A stretch of DNA of 51,955 bases from Lachnospiraceae bacterium (GCA_028693165.1 JAQUVX010000027.1:1-51955), one strand, 5' to 3'. Positions 24,942 to 33,463 are shown, numbered from the stretch's first letter. Program-made: numbers and translations. The notes: generated by a model not told the origin, from the letters alone.

Positions 24942-24988
24942 ACATAGAGAAAGGAAACGGCGTGGCCGTTTCCTTTCTCTATGTTTTG
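24942..24988 (+). terminator. Terminator of asd, 19-base perfect stem
   Basis: The arms at 24942-24960 and 24966-24984 are perfectly complementary, with loop CGTGG, and TTTT follows. The stem is long enough to work on either strand. Confidence 0.75.
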
Positions 24989-25038
24989 CCGGTACCTATC
25001 CACACATCGACATCTGATTTTCTGTGAGAAAAATAGGA

Positions 25039-25067
25039 TTGCATCTAACCTGGAAATATGCTATTCT
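25039..25067 (+). promoter_or_regulatory. Promoter of Rpn-family gene A
   Basis: TTGCAT (25039-25044), 17 bases containing GGAAATAT, TATTCT (25062-25067). The promoter of Rpn gene B at 50226 has the same architecture and the same GGAAATAT in its spacer. Confidence 0.65.
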
Positions 25068-25073
25068 TTATAC

Positions 25074-25277
25074 AAAGCAGATTTTCTTTTGTAAGCATCT
25101 CTTTGATGAGAAAACACTTACAGCCCAAATTCAAAAATTCTATAACAGGTTCATATGATATGATGCCTGTTTCATTCAGAAAATTCCTGCTTTCTATTAC
25201 CCACATTCAGCAGGAAGATTCGAAAGAGAGACGTCGCTCATTGGCTTCCTGCAATACAATTGCATAAGGAGGAGCCA
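25074..25277 (+). ncRNA. Shared 5' leader with competing stems, copy A (upstream of Rpn-family gene A)
   Basis: About 200 untranslated bases between promoter and start. Four short blocks are conserved with the leader at 50262-50435. Block 1 is AAAGCAGATTTTCT (25074-25087), block 2 TTCCTGCT (25184-25191), block 3 AGCAGGAAG (25209-25217), block 4 CTTCCTGC (25245-25252). Block 1 can pair with block 2 (7 bp), block 2 with block 3 (8 bp), and block 3 with block 4 (8 bp), so pairings 1:2 plus 3:4 exclude 2:3. The ribosome binding site AAGGAGG (25266-25272) follows block 4 by 13 bases. A regulatory RNA is inferred; no known class was recognised. Confidence 0.5.
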
Positions 25278-26219
25278 ATGGCAGAGATACGGGATACAAA
25301 GCCCATGGAACAAGACAGGTCTCAAAAATATCTGGAGAATCATAATGATGTTTTTGCTGATATTGTCAACAACCTGGTGATCGGAGCACCGCTCATCCAT
25401 CCGATGGAGCTTGTTCCGGGACCAACCGAGACAGTTTATAAAATCGAAGGAAATACGGCATTCCGGGAACAGCGGAGAGATGTTAGTAAGTATTGGAGCA
25501 GACAGAACATTTTAGTTGCATTGCTTGGACTGGAAAATCAAACGGAAGAAGACCCAGATATGGGAATCCGTGTCCTGGGCTATGATTATGGAAGCTATTG
25601 ATACCAGATTGATACAGGAAAGGAGCGATATGGAGTCATATCCATTATCCTGTATTTTGGAAAAAAGCCCTGGAAAAGTGGAAGCTCCTTAAAAGAACGG
25701 ATTAAGGTGCCAAAGGAACTGGATCAGTTTGTAAGTGACTATAAATACATCTTAATTGATGTGCCAAGGCTTCCAGAACAGAAAAGGAGCAGGCTGACCA
25801 GCGATTTCAAGGTGATAGCAGATTTCTTTGCTGAAAAAGACAGAAAAAATTATAAGCCGTCCAGGCAGACCATAGTCCACGTGGAAGCGGTGCTTCATAT
25901 GCTTCAGGCTCTTACAAAGGACAAACGATATGAGATGATCGAAGAAGACATTATAAAAAGCATGGAAAAGGGGGAACCAATCAGTATGTGTGAATTTGCA
26001 GAGAAGATGGAACAAACAGGAATACGAAAAGGCGTTCGAACAGGAATGCGAACAGGTGTGAAAAAAGGCATAGATTCCTTTGCTGAACTGACCAGGCATC
26101 TGATTGCAGATTCCAGGATAGAGGATTTGAAGAAGGCCGCAGAGGATGAAGGGTTTCGTAAGACATTATATAAGGAATACAATATCCAGTTAGACTTGGA
26201 AGAGTCGGAAAGCATTTAA
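25278..26219 (+). pseudogene. Rpn/PD-(D/E)XK nuclease-transposase family gene A, interrupted by one TGA
   Basis: The reading frame runs 313 codons from ATG 25278 (AAGGAGG five bases upstream) to 26219, broken only by TGA at 25599-25601 (codon 108). Translation resumes in the same frame (YQIDTGKERYG...), so a single base change, for example CGA to TGA, explains it. The N-terminal half resembles Rpn-type PD-(D/E)XK nucleases: D68 in REQRRDVS and E86-N-Q88 in LLGLENQT would be catalytic residues. The C-terminal part has a helical region, repeats of the GIRKGVRTGMRTGVKKG kind and an acidic tail. Rpn proteins promote RecA-independent DNA exchange and occur in many divergent copies. Strain-specific mutation, readthrough or sequencing error cannot be separated here. 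Confidence 0.75.
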
Positions 26220-26262
26220 CAGCAAAGATAAAAACAAAAGCAAAGCCCACAGTGGAGTGATC

Positions 26263-26302
26263 AAAAGAAAGCATTAAAGACTCTTTATTGCTTTCTTTTT
26301 TT
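26263..26302 (+). terminator. Terminator of Rpn-family gene A
   Basis: AAAAGAAAGCA (26263-26273) and TGCTTTCTTTT (26289-26299) are perfect inverted repeats running into a T-tract. Confidence 0.8.
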
Positions 26303-26353
26303 GTGGTAAACTAAGACTATCTTGTACAGACACATGGAAAGGGGATCAGGAAC

Positions 26354-27415
26354 ATGGCTTGGAAAAAAGAAGTATTTGGAACGATGGAGAACGGGGCACA
26401 GGTACACAAATATAGTTTGACTAACGAAAACGGTGCGGTGGCGGCGTTTACCGACCTGGGCGGAATCTGGCTGGAGATGAAGGTGCCGGATCGGGAAGGC
26501 AGAATCGAGGATGTTTTACTGGGTTATGACTCGGTGGAGACCTGTCTGACACAGGGCGGCCATCTGGGCGAGATCGTGGGGCGCAATGCCAACCGGATCG
26601 GCGGGGCTGCGTTTACGTTAAACGGAATCACTTATGCGCTGGTGATCAATTCGGGAAGCAGGAACAACCTGCACAGCGGGCCGGACTATTACCGTGACCG
26701 CCTGTGGGACACGGAGCTTGAGGAAACCGGCCTTGGAACCAGGATTACCTTCTCGTTATTCAGCCCGGACGGCGACCAGAATTATCCGGGCAATGCGGAT
26801 ATTGCGGTCAGCTACACCCTGACTCCGGATAACAGTCTGCAGATTGACTATCAGATGACGGCCGATGAAGATACCATCGCAAATTTTACAAACCATGCTT
26901 ACTTTAACCTGGCTGGACATAAATCCGGCAATGCGATGGGGCAAAAGGTATGGATCGATGCGGACACCTTCACGATCGCGGATGAGGAATCGATTCCGAC
27001 CGGCGAATTGGTTTCGGTCAAGGGAACGCCGATGGATTTTACGACATTAAAGACCATCAGTCAGGAGATTGAGGCAGAGTATGAGCCGTTAATTCAGGGA
27101 CATGGATACGACCATAACTGGGTGCTGAACCATGCAAAGGGCGAGCTTTCTTTGTCCGCGAAGGCAGTGGATGAAGCCAGCGGCCGTGTGATGGAAGTCT
27201 ATACGGATCTTCCGGGCATCCAGTTTTATACAGCCAATTTCTTAGATGGCACTTCCGGCAAAGAGGGCATGATTTATCATCCGCGTTTTGGCTATTGCTT
27301 CGAGACACAGTATTTCCCGGATGCGGTCAACAAGCCGCAGTTTGACTCACCGGTGCTGAAGGCAGGCGATGTCTATCGGACGACGACCATCTATCATTTT
27401 GATACGGAAGCGTAA
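26354..27415 (+). CDS. galM: Aldose 1-epimerase (mutarotase)
   Basis: A 353-residue galactose mutarotase-like enzyme interconverting the alpha and beta anomers of aldoses in the cytoplasm. Family motifs are GEIVGRNANRIGGA, NLHSG, the catalytic-His region TNHAYFNLAGH, and the catalytic Glu in FGYCFETQYFPDAVN. PGIQFYTANF is also conserved. Full family length. AAAGGGGATC precedes the ATG. It stands alone, with no galactose operon genes around it. Confidence 0.93.
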   Translation: MAWKKEVFGTMENGAQVHKYSLTNENGAVAAFTDLGGIWLEMKVPDREGRIEDVLLGYDSVETCLTQGGHLGEIVGRNANRIGGAAFTLNGITYALVINSGSRNNLHSGPDYYRDRLWDTELEETGLGTRITFSLFSPDGDQNYPGNADIAVSYTLTPDNSLQIDYQMTADEDTIANFTNHAYFNLAGHKSGNAMGQKVWIDADTFTIADEESIPTGELVSVKGTPMDFTTLKTISQEIEAEYEPLIQGHGYDHNWVLNHAKGELSLSAKAVDEASGRVMEVYTDLPGIQFYTANFLDGTSGKEGMIYHPRFGYCFETQYFPDAVNKPQFDSPVLKAGDVYRTTTIYHFDTEA

Positions 27416-27498
27416 CGTATTCCGTGCACGCCCGGTCAATTTTTCAAGATTCTGACAAATTACGCAGAAGCTTCTAGATTAATATTAATTCTCAGGCA

Positions 27499-27505
27499 CA
27501 TACTA
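27499..27505 (+). promoter_or_regulatory. Possible sigma-G-type -10 element for the spore protein gene
   Basis: CATACTA matches the -10 consensus of forespore sigma-G promoters, and alpha/beta SASP genes are sigma-G targets. No convincing -35 element was found at the expected distance, so this is tentative. Confidence 0.35.
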
Positions 27506-27555
27506 ACATCGTAACAGAAAAACAAACCGGTCGTGAGGTAGGAAGAAATCAAAAA

Positions 27556-27573
27556 GCCTGCCTCGGGGCAGGC
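27556..27573 (+). other. Small hairpin in the leader of the spore protein gene
   Basis: GCCTGCC (27556-27562) and GGCAGGC (27567-27573) with loop TCGG form a very stable hairpin 24 bases before the start codon. It could protect the 5' end of the messenger or affect ribosome access. Confidence 0.5.
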
Positions 27574-27597
27574 AAATGAAGAAAGGAGGCCAGTCAT

Positions 27598-27804
27598 ATG
27601 GCAAGCAGATCTTCTAACAGAGCAGAAGTACCTGAGGCAAAAGAGGCACTGGATCGTTTCAAAATGGAGGTAGCCAGTGAGCTTGGCGTACCGTTATCCA
27701 ACGGCTACAACGGAAACCTGACTTCCGCACAGAATGGTTCTGTCGGCGGTTATATGGTGAAAAAAATGATCGAGGCTCAGGAAAGACAGATGTCAGGAAA
27801 GTAA
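27598..27804 (+). CDS. Alpha/beta-type small acid-soluble spore protein (SASP)
   Basis: A 68-residue DNA-coating protein of dormant spores that protects DNA from UV and heat. The first conserved region is RFKMEVASELGVPL, containing the usual GPR protease cleavage site (Glu followed by a hydrophobic residue in EVASELG). The second is NGNLTSAQNGSVGGYMVKKMIEAQER, which matches the SASP pattern of a glycine-containing stretch and a basic helix. AAAGGAGG precedes the start. It is monocistronic with its own terminator. It shows that the host can form endospores, or descends from a spore former. Confidence 0.95.
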   Translation: MASRSSNRAEVPEAKEALDRFKMEVASELGVPLSNGYNGNLTSAQNGSVGGYMVKKMIEAQERQMSGK

Positions 27805-27823
27805 TTTTCTGAGAGCATGAGAG

Positions 27824-27859
27824 AGACCCGGGGGCAATACGCCCTTCCGGGTCTTTTTC
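27824..27859 (+). terminator. Terminator of the spore protein gene
   Basis: AGACCCGG (27824-27831) pairs with CCGGGTCT (27847-27854), followed by a T-rich tract. Confidence 0.85.
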
Positions 27860-27970
27860 TTTTGCCGGCCTTATGTACTGAAAAAGATACGGAAATGGCA
27901 TACAAACTGCTTGTGTATCGCGAAAAATAAAGATATAATGGAGTGTGATAAATCACAGAGGAGAACTCAT

Positions 27971-28525
27971 ATGCGTGTAATTGCAGGAAGTGCCAGACGA
28001 ATTCCACTGAAAACGCTGGAGGGGATGGACACGAGACCAACCCAGGACCGAATCAAGGAAACCCTGTTTAATATGCTGCAGTATGATCTTGCAGACTGTA
28101 TGTTTTTAGATCTGTTTGCAGGGAGCGGCGGAATCGGGATCGAGGCGTTAAGCCGCGGCGCGAGGCTGGCTGTTTTTGTCGAGCAGAACGCGAGGGCGGT
28201 TGAGGTAATTCGTGAAAACTTAAAGGCAGTCAATCTGGAGGACCGTGCTCTGGTCATGCATTGTGATGCACTTAGCGCACTACAACGCCTGGAAGGCCAG
28301 TATCGTTTTGACTATATTTTCATGGACCCGCCATACCGGCAGCAGCTGGAAGAGCAGATGCTTGCATATCTGACCCACTCCAGCCTGATCGACAAGCAGA
28401 GTACCATGATCATCGAGGCAGCTTTGGACACCACATTTTCCTACCTGGAACCGATGGGATATGTCATGGAAAAGAATAAAGAATATAAGACGAACTGGCA
28501 TGTGTTCGTTTATCGAGGAGAATGA
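27971..28525 (+). CDS. rsmD: 16S rRNA (guanine(966)-N(2))-methyltransferase RsmD
   Basis: A 184-residue SAM-dependent methyltransferase that modifies G966 of 16S rRNA. The N terminus [16 protein letters not shown] is diagnostic for RsmD, and [15 protein letters not shown] follows. Motif I is [19 protein letters not shown], and the catalytic motif IV is DPPY at residues 119-122. AGAGGAG lies eight bases before the ATG at 27971; the upstream ATG extension has no site. coaD begins one base after its stop, the same rsmD-coaD pairing as ylbH-ylbI in Bacillus. Confidence 0.95.
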   Translation: MRVIAGSARRIPLKTLEGMDTRPTQDRIKETLFNMLQYDLADCMFLDLFAGSGGIGIEALSRGARLAVFVEQNARAVEVIRENLKAVNLEDRALVMHCDALSALQRLEGQYRFDYIFMDPPYRQQLEEQMLAYLTHSSLIDKQSTMIIEAALDTTFSYLEPMGYVMEKNKEYKTNWHVFVYRGE

Positions 28526-28526
28526 T

Positions 28527-29024
28527 ATGGCGATAGCGGTATATCCGGGCAGTTTTGATCCGGTTACATTAGGTCACATGGATATTATTGAGCGAACAGC
28601 GAACATGATGGACCATGTAATCATCGGAGTTTTGAAGAATAATTCAAAATCTCCGTTGTTTTCTGTCGAAGAACGTGTTAATATGTTAAAGAGTGTGACT
28701 GCGCATTTACCAAATGTGGAGATTCAGTCCTTTGACGGTCTGCTGGTGGATTTTACACATCAGAATCACGCGAATGTCATCGTGCGTGGACTGCGGGCAA
28801 TCACAGATTTCGAATTTGAGCTGCAGCTTGCACAGACCAACCGGGTCATTGCCCCGGACATTGATACGATATTCCTGACAACGAATCTGAAGTATTCCTA
28901 TTTAAGCTCCAGTATCGTCAAAGAGATTGCCGGATATCAGGGGGAGATCAAAGAGTTTTTACATCCGGAGATCGTAAAGAGAGTCAGAGAGAAGATGCAG
29001 GAAAAGATGGCCCAGGCCAATTAA
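28527..29024 (+). CDS. coaD: Phosphopantetheine adenylyltransferase
   Basis: A 165-residue enzyme joining AMP to 4'-phosphopantetheine, the fourth step of coenzyme A synthesis. The nucleotidyltransferase signature is [12 protein letters not shown] (T14 to H17, TxGH). [20 protein letters not shown] is also highly conserved, and the ISSS/T-x-x-x-K-type motif appears as [19 protein letters not shown] inside the end of rsmD is its ribosome binding site, implying coupled translation. Confidence 0.96.
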   Translation: MAIAVYPGSFDPVTLGHMDIIERTANMMDHVIIGVLKNNSKSPLFSVEERVNMLKSVTAHLPNVEIQSFDGLLVDFTHQNHANVIVRGLRAITDFEFELQLAQTNRVIAPDIDTIFLTTNLKYSYLSSSIVKEIAGYQGEIKEFLHPEIVKRVREKMQEKMAQAN

Positions 29025-29046
29025 GATAGAAGTAAGGAGAAAAAGC

Positions 29047-29616
29047 ATGAGTAGAATTGAACAGTTAATCGGTGAAATTGAAGAGTACATTGACAGCTGC
29101 AAATTCCAGCCGTTGTCCACCACGAAGATCCTGGTGAACAAGGAAGAACTGGAAGAGTTATTGGTTGAGCTTCGTCTGCGAATTCCGGATGAGATCAAGA
29201 AATACCAGAAGATCATCAGCAATCAGGATGCGATTCTGAATGAAGCACGTTCTCAGGCCGATGCGATGCTGGCGGACGCGACTGCGCAGACCAACGAACT
29301 GGTTAACGAACATGAGATCATGCAGAAAGCATACGCCAACGCCAATCAGGTGGTGGAGGAAGCACAGGCGCAGGCACAGGCGATCATCGACAGTGCCGTT
29401 GCCGATGCCAACAGCATTCGTCAGGGTTCCATCAACTACACGGATGATATGTTAAAGAGTCTTCAGACGATCATCAACCATTCCATGGAGGGTGCACAGG
29501 GACGTTTTGATGCGTTCGTTTCCTCGATGCAGTCCAGCTACGATATCGTGACTTCGAACCGCAACGAACTGGCGGCAGGTGTTTCTACCAGTGAGGAAGA
29601 AAACCCAACAGAATAA
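29047..29616 (+). CDS. Coiled-coil protein conserved downstream of coaD (ATP synthase subunit B/E-like repeats)
   Basis: A 189-residue protein of unknown function, mostly helical. Residues 1-60 are acidic with KEELEELLVELRLRIPDEIKKYQ. Residues 65-135 form an alanine/glutamine/glutamate-rich coiled coil like those in stalk subunits of V-type ATPases or DivIVA-like proteins. The end is polar and acidic (SEEENPTE). There is no signal peptide or membrane helix. It sits 22 bases after coaD and has a good ribosome site, so it is co-transcribed with rsmD-coaD. Its last 32 bases overlap the 3' end of the convergent ylbJ gene. Database labels such as ATPase are based on composition only. Confidence 0.75.
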   Translation: MSRIEQLIGEIEEYIDSCKFQPLSTTKILVNKEELEELLVELRLRIPDEIKKYQKIISNQDAILNEARSQADAMLADATAQTNELVNEHEIMQKAYANANQVVEEAQAQAQAIIDSAVADANSIRQGSINYTDDMLKSLQTIINHSMEGAQGRFDAFVSSMQSSYDIVTSNRNELAAGVSTSEEENPTE

Positions 29617-30496
29617 GCGTGAGAATCAGGGACAGGAGGGCATGGATTGCCTTCCACCCCACGTAATGCCGGATGGAGAGTCCGGCATTTTTTATTACGC
29701 TTTTTGTCTGAAAAATCCCGGACAGTCCGCCGAATGCAGTCACCGCCGCGAGGATCGGGAGCAGATCGCGGTGGGGAAGTCCGATACAGAGCTGATGAAT
29801 GCCGGTGGTGATTTCGGTCAGACCGATCAGCAGCGCCTTGCCGGTATCCGATATGCCGGGCAGCCGGCTGATCCAGACAGCCAGGATGGAAAACAGCATG
29901 ATATAGCCGCCGATGAGCACCATCGTCTCACAGGCGGAGGCGATCAGTTCCTCCAAGGCGAAGTGGGAACGCTGGTTTTGAGCCAATTCTTTTGGTGTGG
30001 ACTGCAGGTGCGGGATTCCATATACAAGCCGGGCGGCCATGGAAATTGGCAGAATCGGCAGGTAGAGGCAGAGAAGCAGAAAAACAGGATGCACGGCAAA
30101 CGGAAGCTGTCCGCACACATAGCCCAGCAGAAACATGGGGCTTGGGTGATTGCAGATGGCAAACAGGTAGCGGGCCTCCTCCATGGAAATCCGACCGGAC
30201 ATCTGAAACTGTGCACACAGTCTGGCTCCGAGCGGATAGCCGCAGAGCATCCCGCACAGCAGCACATAGGCACCGGACGGGCTGAGTCCGAACAGAACCC
30301 GGAACAGGGGATACACCGGACGGATCAGCAGGTGAATTCCGCCCAGCGCGACGATGGCCTGCGTGCAGATCAGAAACGGAGCCAGGGTCGGCAGCACAAC
30401 CTGGAACCACAAAAGCAGACCCTGCTGCGCCCCCTGAATGGACAGTGCCGGAAACCAGAGCAGCAGGAGCAAAAGGAAAATGGCGAGGAGAGACAT
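29585..30496 (-). CDS. ylbJ: YlbJ-type sporulation integral membrane protein
   Basis: A 303-residue membrane protein with about eight helices of the nucleoside-recognition (GATE) domain family. It matches YlbJ/SpoVV-type proteins, which in B. subtilis act in dipicolinic acid uptake or spore maturation. Family landmarks are FQVVLPTLAPFLICTQ, CGMLCGYPLGARLCAQ, CNHPSPMFLLGYVC and TEITTGI. The start at 30496 has GGAGGTG six bases upstream; the frame extends to 30526, but that start has no site. In Bacillus, ylbJ is adjacent to ylbH-ylbI (rsmD-coaD); here it faces them on the opposite strand. The complementary long plus-strand frame is a shadow. Confidence 0.85.
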   Translation of the reverse strand: MSLLAIFLLLLLLWFPALSIQGAQQGLLLWFQVVLPTLAPFLICTQAIVALGGIHLLIRPVYPLFRVLFGLSPSGAYVLLCGMLCGYPLGARLCAQFQMSGRISMEEARYLFAICNHPSPMFLLGYVCGQLPFAVHPVFLLLCLYLPILPISMAARLVYGIPHLQSTPKELAQNQRSHFALEELIASACETMVLIGGYIMLFSILAVWISRLPGISDTGKALLIGLTEITTGIHQLCIGLPHRDLLPILAAVTAFGGLSGIFQTKSVIKNAGLSIRHYVGWKAIHALLSLILTLILLGFLPHW

Positions 30497-30606
30497 CGGC
30501 GCACCTCCGTTGTTTTTGTTAATCATTTTAATCGTATTCCATTGCTAAAAATTTTATGGTATACTTAGAAAGAAATTTATAAATGGATAAGGAAACCGAA
30601 CGATAG

Positions 30607-32010
30607 ATGAAATTACCAGAGCAGTTTTTAACCGCGATGCACGCGCTTATGGGCGATGAATATGAACCATGGCTTGCAAGCTATGACCAGAAGCCCTATC
30701 AGGGACTCCGGGTCAATACGACAAAGATTTTGCCGGAGGAGTGGGAGAAGATCAGTCCATATCCCATGACGCCCGTTTCCTGGACACAGAACGGCTTTTA
30801 TCTCTCCGAGCAGGAGCGCCCGGCGAAGGACTCCTATTATTATGCGGGACTTTATTATTTGCAGGAACCGAGTGCGATGGCACCGGCCGCCGTACTTCCG
30901 ATCGAACCGGGAGACGCGGTGCTGGATCTGTGTGCGGCACCGGGCGGCAAGAGCACCGAGCTTGGTGCAAGGCTGCAGGGACAGGGCCTTCTGGTGTCCA
31001 ACGACATCAGCAATTCCAGGGCGCGGGCACTGCTCAAGAACCTGGAGCTTTTCGGGATATCCAATCTCTGTGTGACCAGTGAGACCCCGCAAAAGCTTGC
31101 GGATACCTTCGGTGTCTTTTTTGATAAGATTTTAGTGGATGCGCCCTGCTCCGGTGAGGGGATGTTCCGCAGGGACCCGGATCTGATCAAGAGCTGGCTG
31201 GAGCATGGGCCGGATTACTATGCGCCGATTCAGCGGGAGATTCTGTTTCAGGCTTCCCGTATGTTAAAGCCCGGCGGACTGCTCCTGTATTCGACCTGCA
31301 CGTTTGCCAGGGAAGAGGATGAGGAGACCATCGACTGGATTTTGCAGAACGCTCCGGAGCTGGAGCTTGTGCCGGTTGCGCCCTGGGAGGGAGCCTGCGG
31401 CGGCGCCGACGGAAAACCGGTCATTCGCCTGTTCCCGCACCGGATTGCAGGCGAGGGACATTTTCTGGCGCTTTTGCAAAAAAGGGGCGAGGCAGAATCG
31501 GTAGAGTCTGTGGCCTCTGCGCGATCGGCGGCGGTGCAGCAGGCAGTGGACGCACCGGATCGCAAGCAGATGGAGCAGCTTCGTCTCTTGGAGCAGGAGA
31601 GCGATTTTAAGGCGTGGGAAGCGATGCTGACGACAACCTTTGACCGGAAGCGCATGATGATCCGGGAGGGGCAGGTCTATTATCTTCCGGTGCAGTTTGA
31701 GCGGCGCTGGAATCTGCGTTATCTGCGGACCGGCCTTTTGCTTGGAGAATGGAAAAAGACGCGGTTTGAACCGTCCCAGGTGGTGGCGATGACCTTGCGG
31801 GAGAATGATTTTTCGCAGACATTAAATCTGGCTCACGAGGATGAGCGGGTGGTCCGCTACTTAAAGGGTGAGACCCTGTTTTTAAACGACGGGGAAGCAC
31901 TTCAAAAGGGCTGGGTTCTCGTGTGTGTGGAGCATCACCCCCTTGGCTGGGCAAAATATACAGGAAGTTCACTCAAAAACAAATATTATCCGGGATGGCG
32001 GTGGCAATAA
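30607..32010 (+). CDS. rsmF: RsmB/RsmF (NOL1/NOP2/Sun)-family RNA 5-methylcytosine methyltransferase
   Basis: A 467-residue SAM-dependent m5C methyltransferase acting on rRNA or tRNA. The catalytic domain has motif I VLDLCAAPGGKSTELGARL, motif IV DAPCSGEGMF with C181, and motif VI STCTF with C231 as the expected nucleophile. The C-terminal 180 residues carry an RsmF-type first C-terminal domain and a final PUA-like segment ending HPLGWAKYTGSSLKNKYYPGW. It is the first gene of a long co-directional series. The stop overlaps the next start as TAATG. The rRNA target (for example C1407 in E. coli RsmF) is inferred by family only. Confidence 0.9.
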   Translation: MKLPEQFLTAMHALMGDEYEPWLASYDQKPYQGLRVNTTKILPEEWEKISPYPMTPVSWTQNGFYLSEQERPAKDSYYYAGLYYLQEPSAMAPAAVLPIEPGDAVLDLCAAPGGKSTELGARLQGQGLLVSNDISNSRARALLKNLELFGISNLCVTSETPQKLADTFGVFFDKILVDAPCSGEGMFRRDPDLIKSWLEHGPDYYAPIQREILFQASRMLKPGGLLLYSTCTFAREEDEETIDWILQNAPELELVPVAPWEGACGGADGKPVIRLFPHRIAGEGHFLALLQKRGEAESVESVASARSAAVQQAVDAPDRKQMEQLRLLEQESDFKAWEAMLTTTFDRKRMMIREGQVYYLPVQFERRWNLRYLRTGLLLGEWKKTRFEPSQVVAMTLRENDFSQTLNLAHEDERVVRYLKGETLFLNDGEALQKGWVLVCVEHHPLGWAKYTGSSLKNKYYPGWRWQ

Positions 32011-32774
32011 TGGGAAAGATGATGCGTTTGGACAAATTTCTGGTCGAGATGAACCGGGGAAGCCGCAGCCAGATCAAAGAGGCCGCGAAGAAAGGCCGCA
32101 TCGCGGTCAACGGTGCGGTGGAGAAAAAGACGGAGCGCAAGATCGATCCGGATACAGATCAGGTGACGTTTGACGGCAGTTTGGTGTCGTACCGCGCCAT
32201 GGAATATTATATGCTTTACAAGCCTCAGGGCGTGGTCTCTGCGACGGAAGACAGGAAACACCGCACGGTGATCGATCTGCTGGACGGAGAGAACCGGAAT
32301 GATCTGTTTCCGGTCGGACGGCTGGATATCGATACCGAGGGGCTGCTTCTTTTGACCAATGACGGGGATCTGGCGCACCGGCTGCTGGCACCGAACAAGC
32401 ATGTGGACAAGCGATATTATGCAAAGATCTCCGGGACGCTGCCTTTGGACAGTGTCCGGCAGATGGCTGAGGGCATGACGCTGGAGGATGGGACACCGGT
32501 AAAGCCTGCTGTGCTTGAGATTCTTTCTGTACCAGTGACGCTGGAGCCAACGACATCTGACAGCGATGCGATGTCAGATGAAGCCCGACTGACCGAGGTC
32601 ATCCTGACGATTCAGGAGGGGAAATTCCATCAGGTGAAGCGCATGTTTGAGGTGCTTGGCTGCCAGGTGGAATATTTAAAACGATTATCAATGGGGCCGC
32701 TGGAGCTGGACCCGGAACTGGAACCGGGCGAATATCGCCCCTTGACCGGGGCAGAGCTGGCATTGCTTCCATAA
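32010..32774 (+). CDS. rsuA: RsuA/RluB/RluE-family rRNA pseudouridine synthase
   Basis: A 254-residue pseudouridine synthase. An S4 RNA-binding domain comes first (MRLDKFLVEMNRGSRSQIKEAAKKGRIAVNG). The catalytic domain follows, with D106 in GRLDIDTEGLLLLTNDG, and continues with HVDKRYYAKI and the KFHQVKRMFEVLG motif. The start is set at ATG 32010, which overlaps the previous stop; ATG 32022 (MRLDKFL) and 31995 are alternatives. RsuA versus RluB cannot be decided from motifs alone. Translationally coupled to the RsmF-like gene. Confidence 0.88.
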   Translation: MGKMMRLDKFLVEMNRGSRSQIKEAAKKGRIAVNGAVEKKTERKIDPDTDQVTFDGSLVSYRAMEYYMLYKPQGVVSATEDRKHRTVIDLLDGENRNDLFPVGRLDIDTEGLLLLTNDGDLAHRLLAPNKHVDKRYYAKISGTLPLDSVRQMAEGMTLEDGTPVKPAVLEILSVPVTLEPTTSDSDAMSDEARLTEVILTIQEGKFHQVKRMFEVLGCQVEYLKRLSMGPLELDPELEPGEYRPLTGAELALLP

Positions 32775-32784
32775 AGGAGACCAG

Positions 32785-33450
32785 ATGAAGAACATCATTT
32801 CATCATTACAACAAAAAAAGGCTGTCATTTTCGATCTGGACGGTACGCTCGTGGACTCCATGTGGATGTGGAAACAGATTGATATCGAGTATCTCGGACG
32901 ATTCGGGCATCCGTGTCCGCCGTTTTTACAGCGGGAGATCGAAGGCATGAGCTTTTCGGAAACAGCCGTTTACTTTAAAGAGAAATTTCAGATTCCGGAC
33001 TCACTGGATGAGATCAAACAGACCTGGATCGACATGAGCATTGAGAAATACCGCAGGGAGGTGCCGTTAAAAAAGGGCGCACACCGGTTTCTGGAGTATT
33101 TAAAGGGAAACGGAATCCAGGCCGGCATTGCGACCAGCAACGGCAGAGCCATGGTGGACGCGGTGCTTGATTCCCTTCAGATCAAGCCTTATTTTCAGGT
33201 GATCACCACCGCCTGTGAGGTGGCTGCGGGAAAACCGGCGCCGGATATCTATTTGAAGGTGGCGGATTCGCTGGGGGCAGCACCGATGCAGTGTATGGTA
33301 TTTGAGGATGTCCCGGCCGGCATTCAGGCGGGGAAATCCGCGGGTATGGAGGTCTGCGCGGTGGAGGATCGTTTCTCCGCAAAGCTGCGGGAGGAAAAGC
33401 GGTCACTGGCGGATTATTTTATTGAAGATTACGACCAATTATTTGAGTAG
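32785..33450 (+). CDS. HAD superfamily hydrolase (beta-phosphoglucomutase-like)
   Basis: A 221-residue haloacid-dehalogenase phosphatase or mutase. Motif I is VIFDLDGTLVDS, with D17 as nucleophile and D19 as acid/base. Motif II lies in GIATSNGR, the motif III lysine in AGKPAPDIYLK, and motif IV in MVFEDVPAGIQAGKSAG. A helical cap lies between motifs I and II (about residues 27-90). The substrate is open; phosphosugar or phosphoglycolate-type compounds are common. It lies 10 bases after the pseudouridine synthase gene, in the same operon-like run. Confidence 0.92.
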   Translation: MKNIISSLQQKKAVIFDLDGTLVDSMWMWKQIDIEYLGRFGHPCPPFLQREIEGMSFSETAVYFKEKFQIPDSLDEIKQTWIDMSIEKYRREVPLKKGAHRFLEYLKGNGIQAGIATSNGRAMVDAVLDSLQIKPYFQVITTACEVAAGKPAPDIYLKVADSLGAAPMQCMVFEDVPAGIQAGKSAGMEVCAVEDRFSAKLREEKRSLADYFIEDYDQLFE

Positions 33451-33463
33451 AAAAGAGAACATT

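Noticed and set aside
29579-30568. A 329-codon plus-strand open frame
   Set aside because: It is the antisense shadow of ylbJ. Its predicted protein is Gln/Arg/His-rich with no domain, while the minus strand gives a coherent membrane protein with family motifs and a GGAGGTG ribosome site.
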